From Lacrimispora celerecrescens (GTDB lineage: Bacteria; Bacillota; Clostridia; Lachnospirales; Lachnospiraceae), in the NCBI RefSeq assembly GCF_000732605.1, contig NZ_JPME01000047.1, forward strand, positions 3 through 33,399: 33,397 nucleotides of DNA, given 5' to 3'. Within the stretch, counting starts at the first letter, position 1, and the number at the start of each line of letters is the position of its first letter. Shown here piece after piece: positions 7,749-15,481 of this stretch. Below the pieces are notes generated by a model. That model was not told where the DNA came from, made no database searches, and saw only the letters and a list, made by a program, of their open reading frames with translations. A program made the translations under genes and the position numbers.

Positions 7749-9422
7749 ATGCAAAAAATATTGGATGAAAATTATTATGACTTGATCATCAGTAATGTAA
7801 TGATTCCCACATATGATACCGGAGATAATATAACACCTATGGATTTAAGGCATTCTTTGGCTCATATCCCTGTTGATTCAGCGAATCCCTGCGACTTGGG
7901 AACTTATCCTTATAATGCGTTTCCTTCCTTGCTGACCCTAAGCTCCACCGTCAGCCTTGAAAAATCCGGTATCGGAACGGTTCAGAGAAACCCTTATCTG
8001 GCTTTATTCGGTCGGGGAGTGATCGTTGCTGTCATAGATACCGGAATTGATTACCGGCATCAGGCATTTTTATATAATGACGGAACGACCCGTATTCTTT
8101 CCATATGGGATCAGACCATACAGGATGGGACACCGCCGGAGGGCTTTACGTACGGCACTGAATACACCAGGGAGTATATCAATGTTGCGCTTAAGTCGGA
8201 AAATCCATTGTCCTTAGTCCCTTCTGTGGATACCAATGGTCACGGAACCGCAATCGCAAGTATTATTGCGGGAAAACCGAGCCTTGAGCAGGCATTCAGC
8301 GGTGTTGTACCGGAATCCGACATTCTGGTCGTAAAATTAAAGCAGGCAAAGAATAATCTAAAAAAAATCTTTTTTACTCCCCCGGATGCTGAATGCTATC
8401 AGGAGTCGGATTTAATTATTGGGATCACTTATGTGACTACCGTTGCTCAAAAGCTGAACCGCCCTGTTGTCATATGCGTTGCAATGGGAACAAACCAGTC
8501 AAGCCATGACGGACGAGGAGCCACCAGCTTCATTACCAATTATCTGGCGCAGCAGCCTCATACAGCAATAACCATGAGTACCGGTAATGAAGCAAACAAA
8601 CGCAGACATTATTTTAACAGCACCACTGCGGAACCCTACCAGAATAGTTTTGAATTAAGAATTGGGGAAAATGACAAACTGTTTTCTATTGAACTATGGC
8701 CGTTTGCTCCGGCAAGGCTGTCCATAGAAATAACCGCTCCAAACAGAGAGACAACGGGGCAGGTTTATCCGGCCCTGGGAGAGTGCAGAAGATTTGCTTT
8801 CGTATTTAATCCAAGCGTCATATGGGTCAATAATTATATTTTTGAAGAAGAAACCGGGGACCAGCTGATCTTGATGCGTTTTCAGGATCCGCTTCCGGGG
8901 ATCTGGAGCATCCGGGTGCAGAACCTTGATAATGGGCCATTTTCTTTTCACGCCTGGCTGCCGTCAGGAGACTTAATTTCAGAAGACACCTTTTTTATGA
9001 ATTCCAATCCGGACACTACCATAACTTCTCCGGCAAACGCCACCAACCCTCTGACAGTTACCGCATATAATCAGTTTAATGATACCATACTGCCTGAATC
9101 CGGAAGAGGTTATACAAGGACCGGATTCGTCAAGCCAGATATCGCAGCACCGGGATATGAGCTCACCTGCGCAGTTCCGGGAAACCTATATGGCAGCATA
9201 ACAGGAAGCGGATCAGCGGCAGCTCAGGCGGCGGGAGTTGTTGCTATGGTCTTTGAATGGGCGATTCCAAGGGGAAACTATACCAACATCACCGGAAACG
9301 ATGTGAACCGCCTGCTTATACGTGGAGCACAGCGAAGCAGCGGGATTACTTATCCCAACAATATCTGGGGGTATGGTCAAATCGACATCAATACGTTGTT
9401 TGAAAGGCTAACAAATATTTAA
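7749..9422 (+). CDS. S8 family Csp-like protein, probable pseudoprotease
   Basis: A 557-residue paralogue of the divergent S8 protein, colinear with it almost without gaps. Asp97 (DTGID), His165 (GHGTA) and the oxyanion Asn280 (STGNE) are kept, but the Ser motif reads TGSGSAAAQAAG, placing Gly488 at the catalytic Ser position with Ser489 next to it. It might be inactive, or Ser489 might serve with shifted geometry. N-terminal residues 1-80 match the Csp prodomain region, and residues about 290-430 the jelly-roll insert. There is no signal peptide, as expected for a protein made in the mother cell or forespore. AGGGAGG precedes the ATG by seven bases. I expect a role in spore germination control or coat assembly; a general intracellular subtilase is the alternative. 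Confidence 0.85.
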   Translation: MQKILDENYYDLIISNVMIPTYDTGDNITPMDLRHSLAHIPVDSANPCDLGTYPYNAFPSLLTLSSTVSLEKSGIGTVQRNPYLALFGRGVIVAVIDTGIDYRHQAFLYNDGTTRILSIWDQTIQDGTPPEGFTYGTEYTREYINVALKSENPLSLVPSVDTNGHGTAIASIIAGKPSLEQAFSGVVPESDILVVKLKQAKNNLKKIFFTPPDAECYQESDLIIGITYVTTVAQKLNRPVVICVAMGTNQSSHDGRGATSFITNYLAQQPHTAITMSTGNEANKRRHYFNSTTAEPYQNSFELRIGENDKLFSIELWPFAPARLSIEITAPNRETTGQVYPALGECRRFAFVFNPSVIWVNNYIFEEETGDQLILMRFQDPLPGIWSIRVQNLDNGPFSFHAWLPSGDLISEDTFFMNSNPDTTITSPANATNPLTVTAYNQFNDTILPESGRGYTRTGFVKPDIAAPGYELTCAVPGNLYGSITGSGSAAAQAAGVVAMVFEWAIPRGNYTNITGNDVNRLLIRGAQRSSGITYPNNIWGYGQIDINTLFERLTNI

Positions 9423-9470
9423 ACTGACAGCATATCAAAGGATATTATTGCAGTTGAATTTATTTTATGA

Positions 9471-9499
9471 TTGAGGTTATAGCAAACTTTCGATATAAT
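9471..9499 (+). promoter_or_regulatory. Sigma-A promoter
   Basis: TTGAGG (9471-9476), a 17-base spacer and TATAAT (9494-9499) upstream of the hypothetical gene at 9561. The -10 is perfect. Confidence 0.6.
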
Positions 9500-9560
9500 G
9501 AAAAGGCCGGCTTTCAGGAAAAATATTAAAAAATATAGGTTGCAGAAAAGAGGAGAAGGA

Positions 9561-10085
9561 ATGGAAGATACGAAAAGATGCGGGTTAGAAGCGCTTGAAA
9601 AAACGGCTGAAATCAGCGAATTCAAATGGTATATTTTTGATATCATTAATGAAGGGGTGGAACAGGACGGAATTGAAAAGAGTAAATTCAGCCTGGATAA
9701 GGAGAACGCAGACGCAGTCTGTTTCATGATAGGGGATGGAAATTTTTCTGTTTGCGGCAGAGCGAAAGAAGCATCCAAGGATCACCATAATATTTATCAT
9801 GCTGTCTGTGATTTTTTTGACAGAATCTATGAGAATGAGGAAAAGGCAGAGGAAGCTGTGACACGTTTCCTCATAAGAACGCTTGATTTACCGGCCCTGA
9901 TGAAGAAGCCAAGCCGTTCCATGCTGAGAGACCAGATCTGCAAATGTCAGGAAGAGGTCAATGCTCTGGAAGAAAAGATAAAAAAGGAGCCGGAAAAAAA
10001 GGAGGAAGCCATGCTTTCCCTTAAAAGGATTTATTTAAAAGGATTAAATGAGAAAATGGAAAGATATTTTGGGGAGACGGTATAA
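9561..10085 (+). CDS. Hypothetical protein with C-terminal coiled coil
   Basis: A 174-residue cytosolic protein that I do not recognise. The N-terminal 110 residues look like a mixed alpha/beta domain with several Cys; residues about 128-165 are strongly charged (EEVNALEEKIKKEPEKKEE) and should form a coiled coil. ATG 9561 is directly preceded by AGGAGAAGGA, with a more distant in-frame ATG at 9498 that overlaps the predicted -10 and so cannot be the start for that promoter. It has its own promoter and a strong terminator, so it is a single-gene unit. It is the last gene before the AT-rich island. Confidence 0.7.
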   Translation: MEDTKRCGLEALEKTAEISEFKWYIFDIINEGVEQDGIEKSKFSLDKENADAVCFMIGDGNFSVCGRAKEASKDHHNIYHAVCDFFDRIYENEEKAEEAVTRFLIRTLDLPALMKKPSRSMLRDQICKCQEEVNALEEKIKKEPEKKEEAMLSLKRIYLKGLNEKMERYFGETV

Positions 10086-10182
10086 GAAAAAATAATCTTT
10101 GCTTTATATGAATAAAACATCCGGAACAGGTCATAATAGGATTATACCAAAGATGAGTGAATACTTATCCTCCCCTTTTTAG

Positions 10183-10230
10183 TGAGAGAAGTCCTGTAAA
10201 CTAGTGTTTATATGGCTTCTCTCATTTTTT
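10183..10230 (+). terminator. Rho-independent terminator
   Basis: TGAGAGAAG (10183-10191) pairs with CTTCTCTCA (10216-10224), followed by six T. The loop is long (24 bases). It lies about 100 bases after the hypothetical gene. Confidence 0.75.
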
Positions 10231-10434
10231 GATCGGAGTTTAAATGGCAAAACTGTTGCCAAGCTGTTGCCCAAATGATTAACTTCAAACATTTTCCAAA
10301 TTATGATATAATCTATATATACAGATTATTAATAGAGGCTTTGGGCAATATTTCTCAAAACCACTGTTCCCTTATAAAATTTTTATTCTTTTTCCTCTTT
10401 TGCAGCGATATTTTGTATGCGCTTTATTTTGACC
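10231..10434. other. Intergenic junction with direct repeat CTGTTGCC
   Basis: With the preceding 145 bases this is a gene-free stretch of about 350 bases. It holds two copies of CTGTTGCC three bases apart (10253-10260 and 10264-10271), then an AT-rich segment with a TATAAT (near 10306) and no credible gene. Base composition changes here from the mixed flank to AT-rich DNA. It may be an old integration junction; no matching attachment repeat was found with certainty at the far end. Confidence 0.35.
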
Positions 10435-11049
10435 TTAGATGCCTTCTACTTTCATTTCATTATTGTTGACCGATATTGCTTGACTATTACTAATTGGGGT
10501 TAAGTTTAATGTAGAAGAATAAGTATCAATAATTTTTTGTGCAGCTTTCTTGAAAGGGGGATTGTTATAGTGTGGTAAAGTATAAAACTCTACAAAACCT
10601 AAAGCATCGAAACTCTCTAAGTCCGGTGCTTTTTTAATACTATCCATTCCCTTTGCATATTCAACATTCGCTGATGCAACCATTGCTCCGGCAGATTCAC
10701 CGATATAAAGTTTGCCAGAGTTGACTTCATCAATAATTAATTTATCTGCACCTGTTCTTTTCAATTCCTGTAATAAATAGAATGTGTTTCCACCCGTTAC
10801 ATAAATAAAATCATTGTTTTTTATTTTAGAGCTTATTTCATCAGTTGTAGCAGTTGTTATTTCTAGTTCGTCAACGGTTAAACCGATTTTTTCGAGTGCT
10901 TTCCTACCCGCATTTACATAAAATATAACCTTTTCCACTTTGCTTGCGGTAGGGATAAAGGTTACAGTTTTGCCGCTCAAGTCTTTTTCAAAATCTGTAA
11001 ATATGTTAACTACATCCTTAAAAGATGAAACCAAAAACAGTTTTTTCAT
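10435..11049 (-). CDS. Peptidase E-like (S51, class I amidotransferase fold) protein
   Basis: A 204-residue cytosolic protein of the S51 family, whose classical member PepE cleaves N-terminal Asp-X dipeptides; many relatives are of unknown specificity. The nucleophile elbow is GESAGAM with Ser119, preceded by the YVTGGNTF turn (83-90), and a candidate catalytic His160 sits in TLPHYNNPPF. Length fits the family. A GGAG site lies a few bases before the ATG, and a good promoter is upstream. It is alone on the minus strand within the AT-rich island, with no partner gene. Substrate is not predictable. Confidence 0.85.
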   Translation of the reverse strand: MKKLFLVSSFKDVVNIFTDFEKDLSGKTVTFIPTASKVEKVIFYVNAGRKALEKIGLTVDELEITTATTDEISSKIKNNDFIYVTGGNTFYLLQELKRTGADKLIIDEVNSGKLYIGESAGAMVASANVEYAKGMDSIKKAPDLESFDALGFVEFYTLPHYNNPPFKKAAQKIIDTYSSTLNLTPISNSQAISVNNNEMKVEGI

Positions 11050-11081
11050 AGCTTCTTTAATCTCCTTTAGTTGCTGTGCTG

Positions 11082-11109
11082 ATTATAGTATAATGTATAA
11101 TGGTGTCAG
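11082..11109 (-). promoter_or_regulatory. Promoter of peptidase-E-like gene
   Basis: On the minus strand CTGACA (11109-11104), 16 bases, TATAAT (11087-11082). The same stretch holds TATAAT boxes on the plus strand (11089-11094 and 11096-11101), so divergent transcription probably starts from overlapping elements. Confidence 0.55.
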
Positions 11110-11112
11110 TTT

Positions 11113-11418
11113 GTGAAACTATTTAATTATCATGACCATAAGTTAAGTTATGGAACGATAGAGAGTTTAGCACTACTTGGGGCTACTCTATGCATGAGTG
11201 TAAACGGAGGATTACTAGAAGTCGAATTTGCAGGCAAAAATGAATATGTAATTCCAGATAGTATCCCAAAGTGGGTAAGGGATGAAATACGAAGAATTAT
11301 GTGTGATTATCCAGAAAAATATGATGAAGGTGAATATGATGCAGATCATCTTCCTGATACTAAAACTATTTTGAGAAGAAGAACGTTATCGTACAATAAA
11401 ACTGAATATCGCATGTAA
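11113..11418 (+). CDS. Hypothetical protein
   Basis: A 101-residue protein without a recognised domain. Its first half is a short hydrophobic beta-rich part (LALLGATLCMSVNGGLLEVEF), the second acidic and charged, ending in RRRTLSYNKTEYRM. The start is a GTG only 12 bases after a plus-strand TATAAT (11096-11101) and lacks a Shine-Dalgarno sequence, so the mRNA may be leaderless or the start wrong; no other in-frame start precedes residue 28. Divergent from the peptidase-E-like gene. It could be a small accessory-island protein or a fragment of a longer one. Confidence 0.5.
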   Translation: MKLFNYHDHKLSYGTIESLALLGATLCMSVNGGLLEVEFAGKNEYVIPDSIPKWVRDEIRRIMCDYPEKYDEGEYDADHLPDTKTILRRRTLSYNKTEYRM

Positions 11419-11600
11419 TGGTAATAGAAAATTAGTTGTACATTGATAACTTAATATTGATAGTTAGTAGAGATTGCAGTAAAACCAAAATTCAACTCTA
11501 AAGAATGTTAAGAAAAAGTGCATAAGTGCAGACCTTTAGTGGTAGATTTCTTTCTATATACTGATATACTTATCTTATATTAAATTTGGAGGTGGAATTG

Positions 11601-12053
11601 ATGAACTTAGGAAGTAATTTGTTCAATGCACGAAAGAAAAGAGGGCTATCACAGGAAGAAGTTGCAGAAGAATTGGGAGTAAGTAGACAAACTATTTCAA
11701 AATGGGAACTCGACGAAACGCTTCCTGACATACGCCAATCAAAAAAGTTGGCAACTATATATGGCTTATCTTTAGATGAGCTGATAGAGTTCGATATTGA
11801 TTTAAAGGAAATACAGCAGGTTATTGAAAAGACCAGTGAAGAAAAGCAACACGAAATTGATTGGACAAAGGTGTGGGGTGAAAAGTATCCGATTTTAACA
11901 ACTTACCAGCTAGAGGTTAATGTTAATGATTATATTCCTAAAATAAGAGAAATGCTATATAATTTGAAAAAGGAATATGGATATAATGATACAGACGCTT
12001 TTTTGGTATTAAAAGATATTTTAGCTAGTATCTGGAATAACAAAGGAATTTGA
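11601..12053 (+). CDS. XRE-family transcriptional regulator
   Basis: A 150-residue DNA-binding protein. The helix-turn-helix spans about residues 4-60 (LFNARKKRGLSQEEVAEELG, then VSRQTISKWE), typical of Cro/CI repressors. The C-terminal 85 residues are charged and helical, with no peptidase or ligand domain seen. GGAGGTG at 11588-11594 sets ATG 11601; an in-frame TTG at 11586 overlaps that site and is rejected. A perfect terminator follows. Its target is unknown; it may control genes of the surrounding island. Confidence 0.85.
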   Translation: MNLGSNLFNARKKRGLSQEEVAEELGVSRQTISKWELDETLPDIRQSKKLATIYGLSLDELIEFDIDLKEIQQVIEKTSEEKQHEIDWTKVWGEKYPILTTYQLEVNVNDYIPKIREMLYNLKKEYGYNDTDAFLVLKDILASIWNNKGI

Positions 12054-12065
12054 TATCAATTTAAT

Positions 12066-12102
12066 AACTACTAACTATGAAATATTAAGTTAGTAGTTTT
12101 TT
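12066..12102 (+). terminator. Rho-independent terminator
   Basis: AACTACTAACT (12066-12076) and AGTTAGTAGTT (12088-12098) form a perfect 11-bp stem running into a T-tract. It ends the XRE gene. Confidence 0.9.
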
Positions 12103-12220
12103 AATGCAGTAAAACTGATATTTTATTGATGAAAGAACTAATCCAAGTATATACTTTTGGAAAGGTATGGTATAATGAAAATGAGGATAAAACTGAAACG
12201 GGGGAAAGGTGGGGGTAGTT

Positions 12221-12368
12221 ATGAATACAGCCTTGACGATACAGGAAAAATTGAAAATTTGCGAGTGGAGCGTGGCTTGACGCCGGAACATTTAGTGAGT
12301 TTGTTCCCTGCATTGAGGGGAGCGTGCAAAAGGGACAGGGCAAGCAGGGCAGGAAAAAATGGAAATAA
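12221..12368 (+). pseudogene. Remnant of a mobile-element HTH regulator
   Basis: A start preceded by GGTGGGGGT opens MNTALTIQEKLK, then a stop comes after eight more codons in frame. One frame over, the reading continues as LRVERGLTPEHL, the usual next part of an HTH regulator (pattern MNTALTIQEKLK-DLRVERGL) that I know from Lachnospiraceae conjugative elements. A one-base deletion near 12256-12262 explains the shift. After about 12295 the sequence no longer looks like that family; another frame ends in …KKWK-stop at 12366-12368, as if a second gene's 3' end were joined. I read it as a fused pair of decayed gene pieces. Confidence 0.6.
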
Positions 12369-12440
12369 TGTTTTATATTTACTTATTATCTCGTATAATA
12401 AAATATAATAATTGAATCATTATAATGGAGACCATTACTT

Positions 12441-14213
12441 ATGTATCAAAAATACGAACTTGAAATACGACAAAGAGAATCAGAGCACGAAGAATGCGAT
12501 AAATTAGCTAATATAGTAGGAAGATTCAAATTGATTTGGATAGTTATGTTAGGGTATACCATTTATAATGCATGGACAAATTATTTCCCATTAAAATTTA
12601 TTGTATTGTTGTTAGTAGAAGCGGTTATTTTTATTATTGCTTGCATCTATCATAGAAAACTATTTCAACGTATCGCATATGAGGCGGGCCTTATTGCTAT
12701 TGCAAAAAGGAACTTGTGCCGCGTGTCAGGAGAATGGAGAACATTCGATGACATTGGGGAAGAGTTTATTGATTGCAACCACAACTATGCAATGGATTTA
12801 GATATTGTGGGCAGGTATTCCTTGTTTCAGTTTTTGAACAGTACAAATACTTATAATGGAAGATTAAGGTTTGCTCAAGACTTGTTGAATCCTAATTATT
12901 CACAAAAAGATATGCAAATGAGGCAAGAGTCTATTTCAGAATTGAGCAATGATTATCCTTGGAGTAGTCACTTAGAATATTACTTTTCAAAAATCGGTAT
13001 AGATAGGTCATTTCCCACGCTTATTTCAGAATTGCAGTGTAAAAACACTTTCATCAAAAGTAAGCTTTTACAATGCTTGTTGGATATTTTCCGTGTACTC
13101 ACTTGTGGGTCAATCATTTTTTCTATATTAACAAAGAACAGATACGGTATACTTGTTACAAGCTCTTTGATTTTGTTTCAACTTATACTTTGGGGAATTG
13201 GCTTTCTTAAAGCAAATAGATATGTAGGAATAATGAGGAAAATCCCTTATAAAATATTAAAATATGATGATGTTATTCGGGAAATTGTTGAAAAGGAATT
13301 TTGTTCTTCTCAGTTAAAGAACATCAAATCAATTTTGCACTCGGCTAAAGAGGCAATACAAGATTTATCAAAGATATCAAGTAACATCAGTCAACGACAA
13401 AATGGAATTGCTTGTCTCTTTTTGAATGCTGTATGGCTATGGGATTATAAAAATGCCGTGGATTTAGATATATGGAAACGAAAGCATGGTGATTCAGTGG
13501 CTATGTGGTTTTCAGCTATAGGAGAATTGGAAAGCTTGTTGAGTTTGGCAAATCTGCCCCGTAATTGCTCAGTTACCAGCCTTCCTATAATTTCCACACA
13601 GCCGAATACCATTAGGGCTAAAAATTTAGGACATCCCCTTTTAAACAATAAAAATAGGGTTAGTAATGATTTGGAACTAAACAATAATATTCTAATTATT
13701 TCCGGCTCCAATATGTCTGGAAAAACAACATTTATGAGAACTGTGGGAATTAATATGATTTTAGCGAGTACCGGAAGTTATGTATGTGCAGATCAAATGA
13801 CATTTTCCATGATGAAAGTAATGACTTCTATGCGTATAGCGGATGCGTTAACAGAAGAAATTTCCACATTCTATGCGGAACTAAAGCGAATTAAAGAAAT
13901 TATAGATGTAGCGCAGGTGAATGAGAATCTACTATTCCTGATTGATGAAATTTTTCGAGGCACAAACTCTGTTGACAGGTTGAAAGGAGCTGAAGGAGTT
14001 CTTCAAAAACTTCATATACTTGGAATATGCGGTATCATTACGACACATGATTTAGAGGTTTGTAAATTAGAAAGCCCATACCGGCGTATTAAAAATTATT
14101 GTTTTAATGAACGATATTCTAATAACGATATTCTTTTTGATTATAAAATGAAAAAAGGAGTGTCGAAAACAACCAACGCGCAATATCTTCTTAAAAAAGT
14201 TGGTATTATTTAA
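12441..14213 (+). CDS. Membrane-anchored MutS-like ATPase
   Basis: A 590-residue protein with a MutS-type C-terminal ATPase: Walker A SGSNMSGKTT (421-430), signature-like STFYAEL (475-481), Walker B LLFLIDE (497-503) and H-loop TTHD (534-537). The N-terminus lacks the mismatch-binding domain of MutS and instead has two hydrophobic hairpins (about 30-70 and 208-256), so the protein sits in the membrane. The middle resembles the MutS lever/core region. It is therefore unlikely to perform ordinary mismatch repair; its function is not known. GGAG ten bases before ATG 12441. It stands alone in the AT-rich island, just after a mobile-element remnant. Confidence 0.85.
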   Translation: MYQKYELEIRQRESEHEECDKLANIVGRFKLIWIVMLGYTIYNAWTNYFPLKFIVLLLVEAVIFIIACIYHRKLFQRIAYEAGLIAIAKRNLCRVSGEWRTFDDIGEEFIDCNHNYAMDLDIVGRYSLFQFLNSTNTYNGRLRFAQDLLNPNYSQKDMQMRQESISELSNDYPWSSHLEYYFSKIGIDRSFPTLISELQCKNTFIKSKLLQCLLDIFRVLTCGSIIFSILTKNRYGILVTSSLILFQLILWGIGFLKANRYVGIMRKIPYKILKYDDVIREIVEKEFCSSQLKNIKSILHSAKEAIQDLSKISSNISQRQNGIACLFLNAVWLWDYKNAVDLDIWKRKHGDSVAMWFSAIGELESLLSLANLPRNCSVTSLPIISTQPNTIRAKNLGHPLLNNKNRVSNDLELNNNILIISGSNMSGKTTFMRTVGINMILASTGSYVCADQMTFSMMKVMTSMRIADALTEEISTFYAELKRIKEIIDVAQVNENLLFLIDEIFRGTNSVDRLKGAEGVLQKLHILGICGIITTHDLEVCKLESPYRRIKNYCFNERYSNNDILFDYKMKKGVSKTTNAQYLLKKVGII

Positions 14214-14318
14214 GCAAACAATATTAATTAGATTGGGAATCTGTAATAGCTCAAAATAGACGCGCTATCATTTTCTGAGGTGTTTTTATTTGCAATTTAA
14301 GGCTTTTCATATTAAGAG

Positions 14319-14350
14319 AACTATCAATAATCATATTGGTAGTTTTTTTA
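14319..14350 (+). terminator. Rho-independent terminator
   Basis: AACTATCAAT (14319-14328) pairs with ATTGGTAGTT (14335-14344), one G-T pair, followed by T7. About 105 bases after the MutS-like gene. Confidence 0.8.
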
Positions 14351-14409
14351 TTACATTGAATCAATCATTTTAATAAGTAAATTAGAATTTATTGATCTTT
14401 GATAATTGA

Positions 14410-14676
14410 ATGATTACAATATTCAACCGTAAAGAATTGATAATTACTTTTGGTATGCAAAGACAGGCCAAGATTCGAGAGCTAATGGCACAATATAGTA
14501 TACAATATTCAATCAAGGTGATTAATAGAAAAAGTCCATCACCTTTTGATGCAGGTTCCAGAGCAAGAACAGGGACGTTTGGGGAAAACTTGCAGCTGGA
14601 ATATGAATATATCTTATATGTTAAAAAGATAGATTATAAAAAGGCAAATGCAATTATAGATGGGAAAATCAAGTAA
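14410..14676 (+). CDS. Small conserved-looking hypothetical protein
   Basis: An 88-residue cytosolic protein. It opens with a beta strand and helix (MITIFNRKELIITFGMQRQA), has a Ser/Arg/Gly-rich middle (SPSPFDAGSRARTGTFG) and closes with a beta-alpha unit (YEYILYVKKIDYKKANAII). The overall shape recalls the DUF2007 'signal-transducing' fold, but that is a guess from pattern. No clear Shine-Dalgarno site precedes the ATG. No partner gene is evident. Confidence 0.55.
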   Translation: MITIFNRKELIITFGMQRQAKIRELMAQYSIQYSIKVINRKSPSPFDAGSRARTGTFGENLQLEYEYILYVKKIDYKKANAIIDGKIK

Positions 14677-14803
14677 GTGTGACGGTCTTTAGAACAGATA
14701 TAGGATGAAAGTTCAGATTTATATGAGGCATGATGAGATTATATAAAAGCCAGAGGCTGCGAAATTGTTGGTTGATAATAGCAAATTAAATATGGAGATA
14801 ATT

Positions 14804-15397
14804 ATGTTAAAAAAATATGTATTTACATTGGCAACCACATTTATTGCTGTGGCTCTAGTGGGGTGCTCCAATGGAGAGAGAAATGTTGAATTTTCCCAAA
14901 GAGAAACGGAAGAGAGCCCGATTATAATCGAGGAGACGATAGAAAGCGTCGTTGGTGAAACATCAGAAGAAGGTCACTATGATGAGACAAGTGAAAAAAG
15001 CCTAAATTCCGATGATGCGGACTATTATAGCGTGTCTACTTCTAAATCAAAACAAGAGGTGGAAGCGTTTGCTAAAGCGGTAAAGACAAGTATTTTGAAC
15101 GATGACTGGTTAGCGATTTCTAAGATGACTGCTTATCCGATTACAATACAAGGTGTAGAATACGTTGATGTAGAAAGTCTTGCAAACACGGATCTCGTGC
15201 TTAATGAGGAGTATAAAAAGGCGTTGGAGGCTGCATCTTGTGAGAGCCTTTTTGCTAATTCGCAGGGGATTATGATTGGAGACGGAGAAGTGTGGATCGG
15301 GGAGGTATTGGACAAAGATATGCAGTCCGAAGGATTAAAAATTATAGCCATTAATGGACTGTTCAACAATGATTGCCTTAGCCCCGTATTTGATTGA
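14804..15397 (+). CDS. Lipoprotein of unknown function
   Basis: A 197-residue protein with a type II signal peptide and lipobox LVGC, lipidated Cys21 (VALVGCSNGE). An acidic, Glu/Ser-rich linker (about 25-75) leads to a compact C-terminal domain of about 110 residues (SKQEVEAFAKAVKTSILNDD, then WLAISKMTAYP) that resembles small NTF2-like or surface domains but was not identified. GGAG at 14794-14797 fixes the ATG at 14804; the TTG at 14765 would bury the signal peptide. It should be anchored on the outer face of the membrane. Confidence 0.75.
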   Translation: MLKKYVFTLATTFIAVALVGCSNGERNVEFSQRETEESPIIIEETIESVVGETSEEGHYDETSEKSLNSDDADYYSVSTSKSKQEVEAFAKAVKTSILNDDWLAISKMTAYPITIQGVEYVDVESLANTDLVLNEEYKKALEAASCESLFANSQGIMIGDGEVWIGEVLDKDMQSEGLKIIAINGLFNNDCLSPVFD

Positions 15398-15481
15398 GAT
15401 ACTTAAATTTTTTATACTATATTGTTATGAACAGGAAGGATTAGCATATAATAGAATTAATAAGATCATTTGAGGAAATCC

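Noticed and set aside
10253-10271. CTGTTGCC direct repeat as a defined attachment site
   Set aside because: Only one end is seen; no integrase gene or matching repeat with clear extent was found at the right side of the island.
10275-10469. Plus-strand open frame of 64 codons
   Set aside because: It is rich in Phe, Tyr and Leu because of AT-rich DNA, has no ribosome binding site and overlaps the end of the peptidase-E-like gene.
12441-14213. Canonical mismatch repair MutS
   Set aside because: The protein is far shorter than MutS, lacks the mismatch-binding domain and has membrane segments; no mutL lies nearby.
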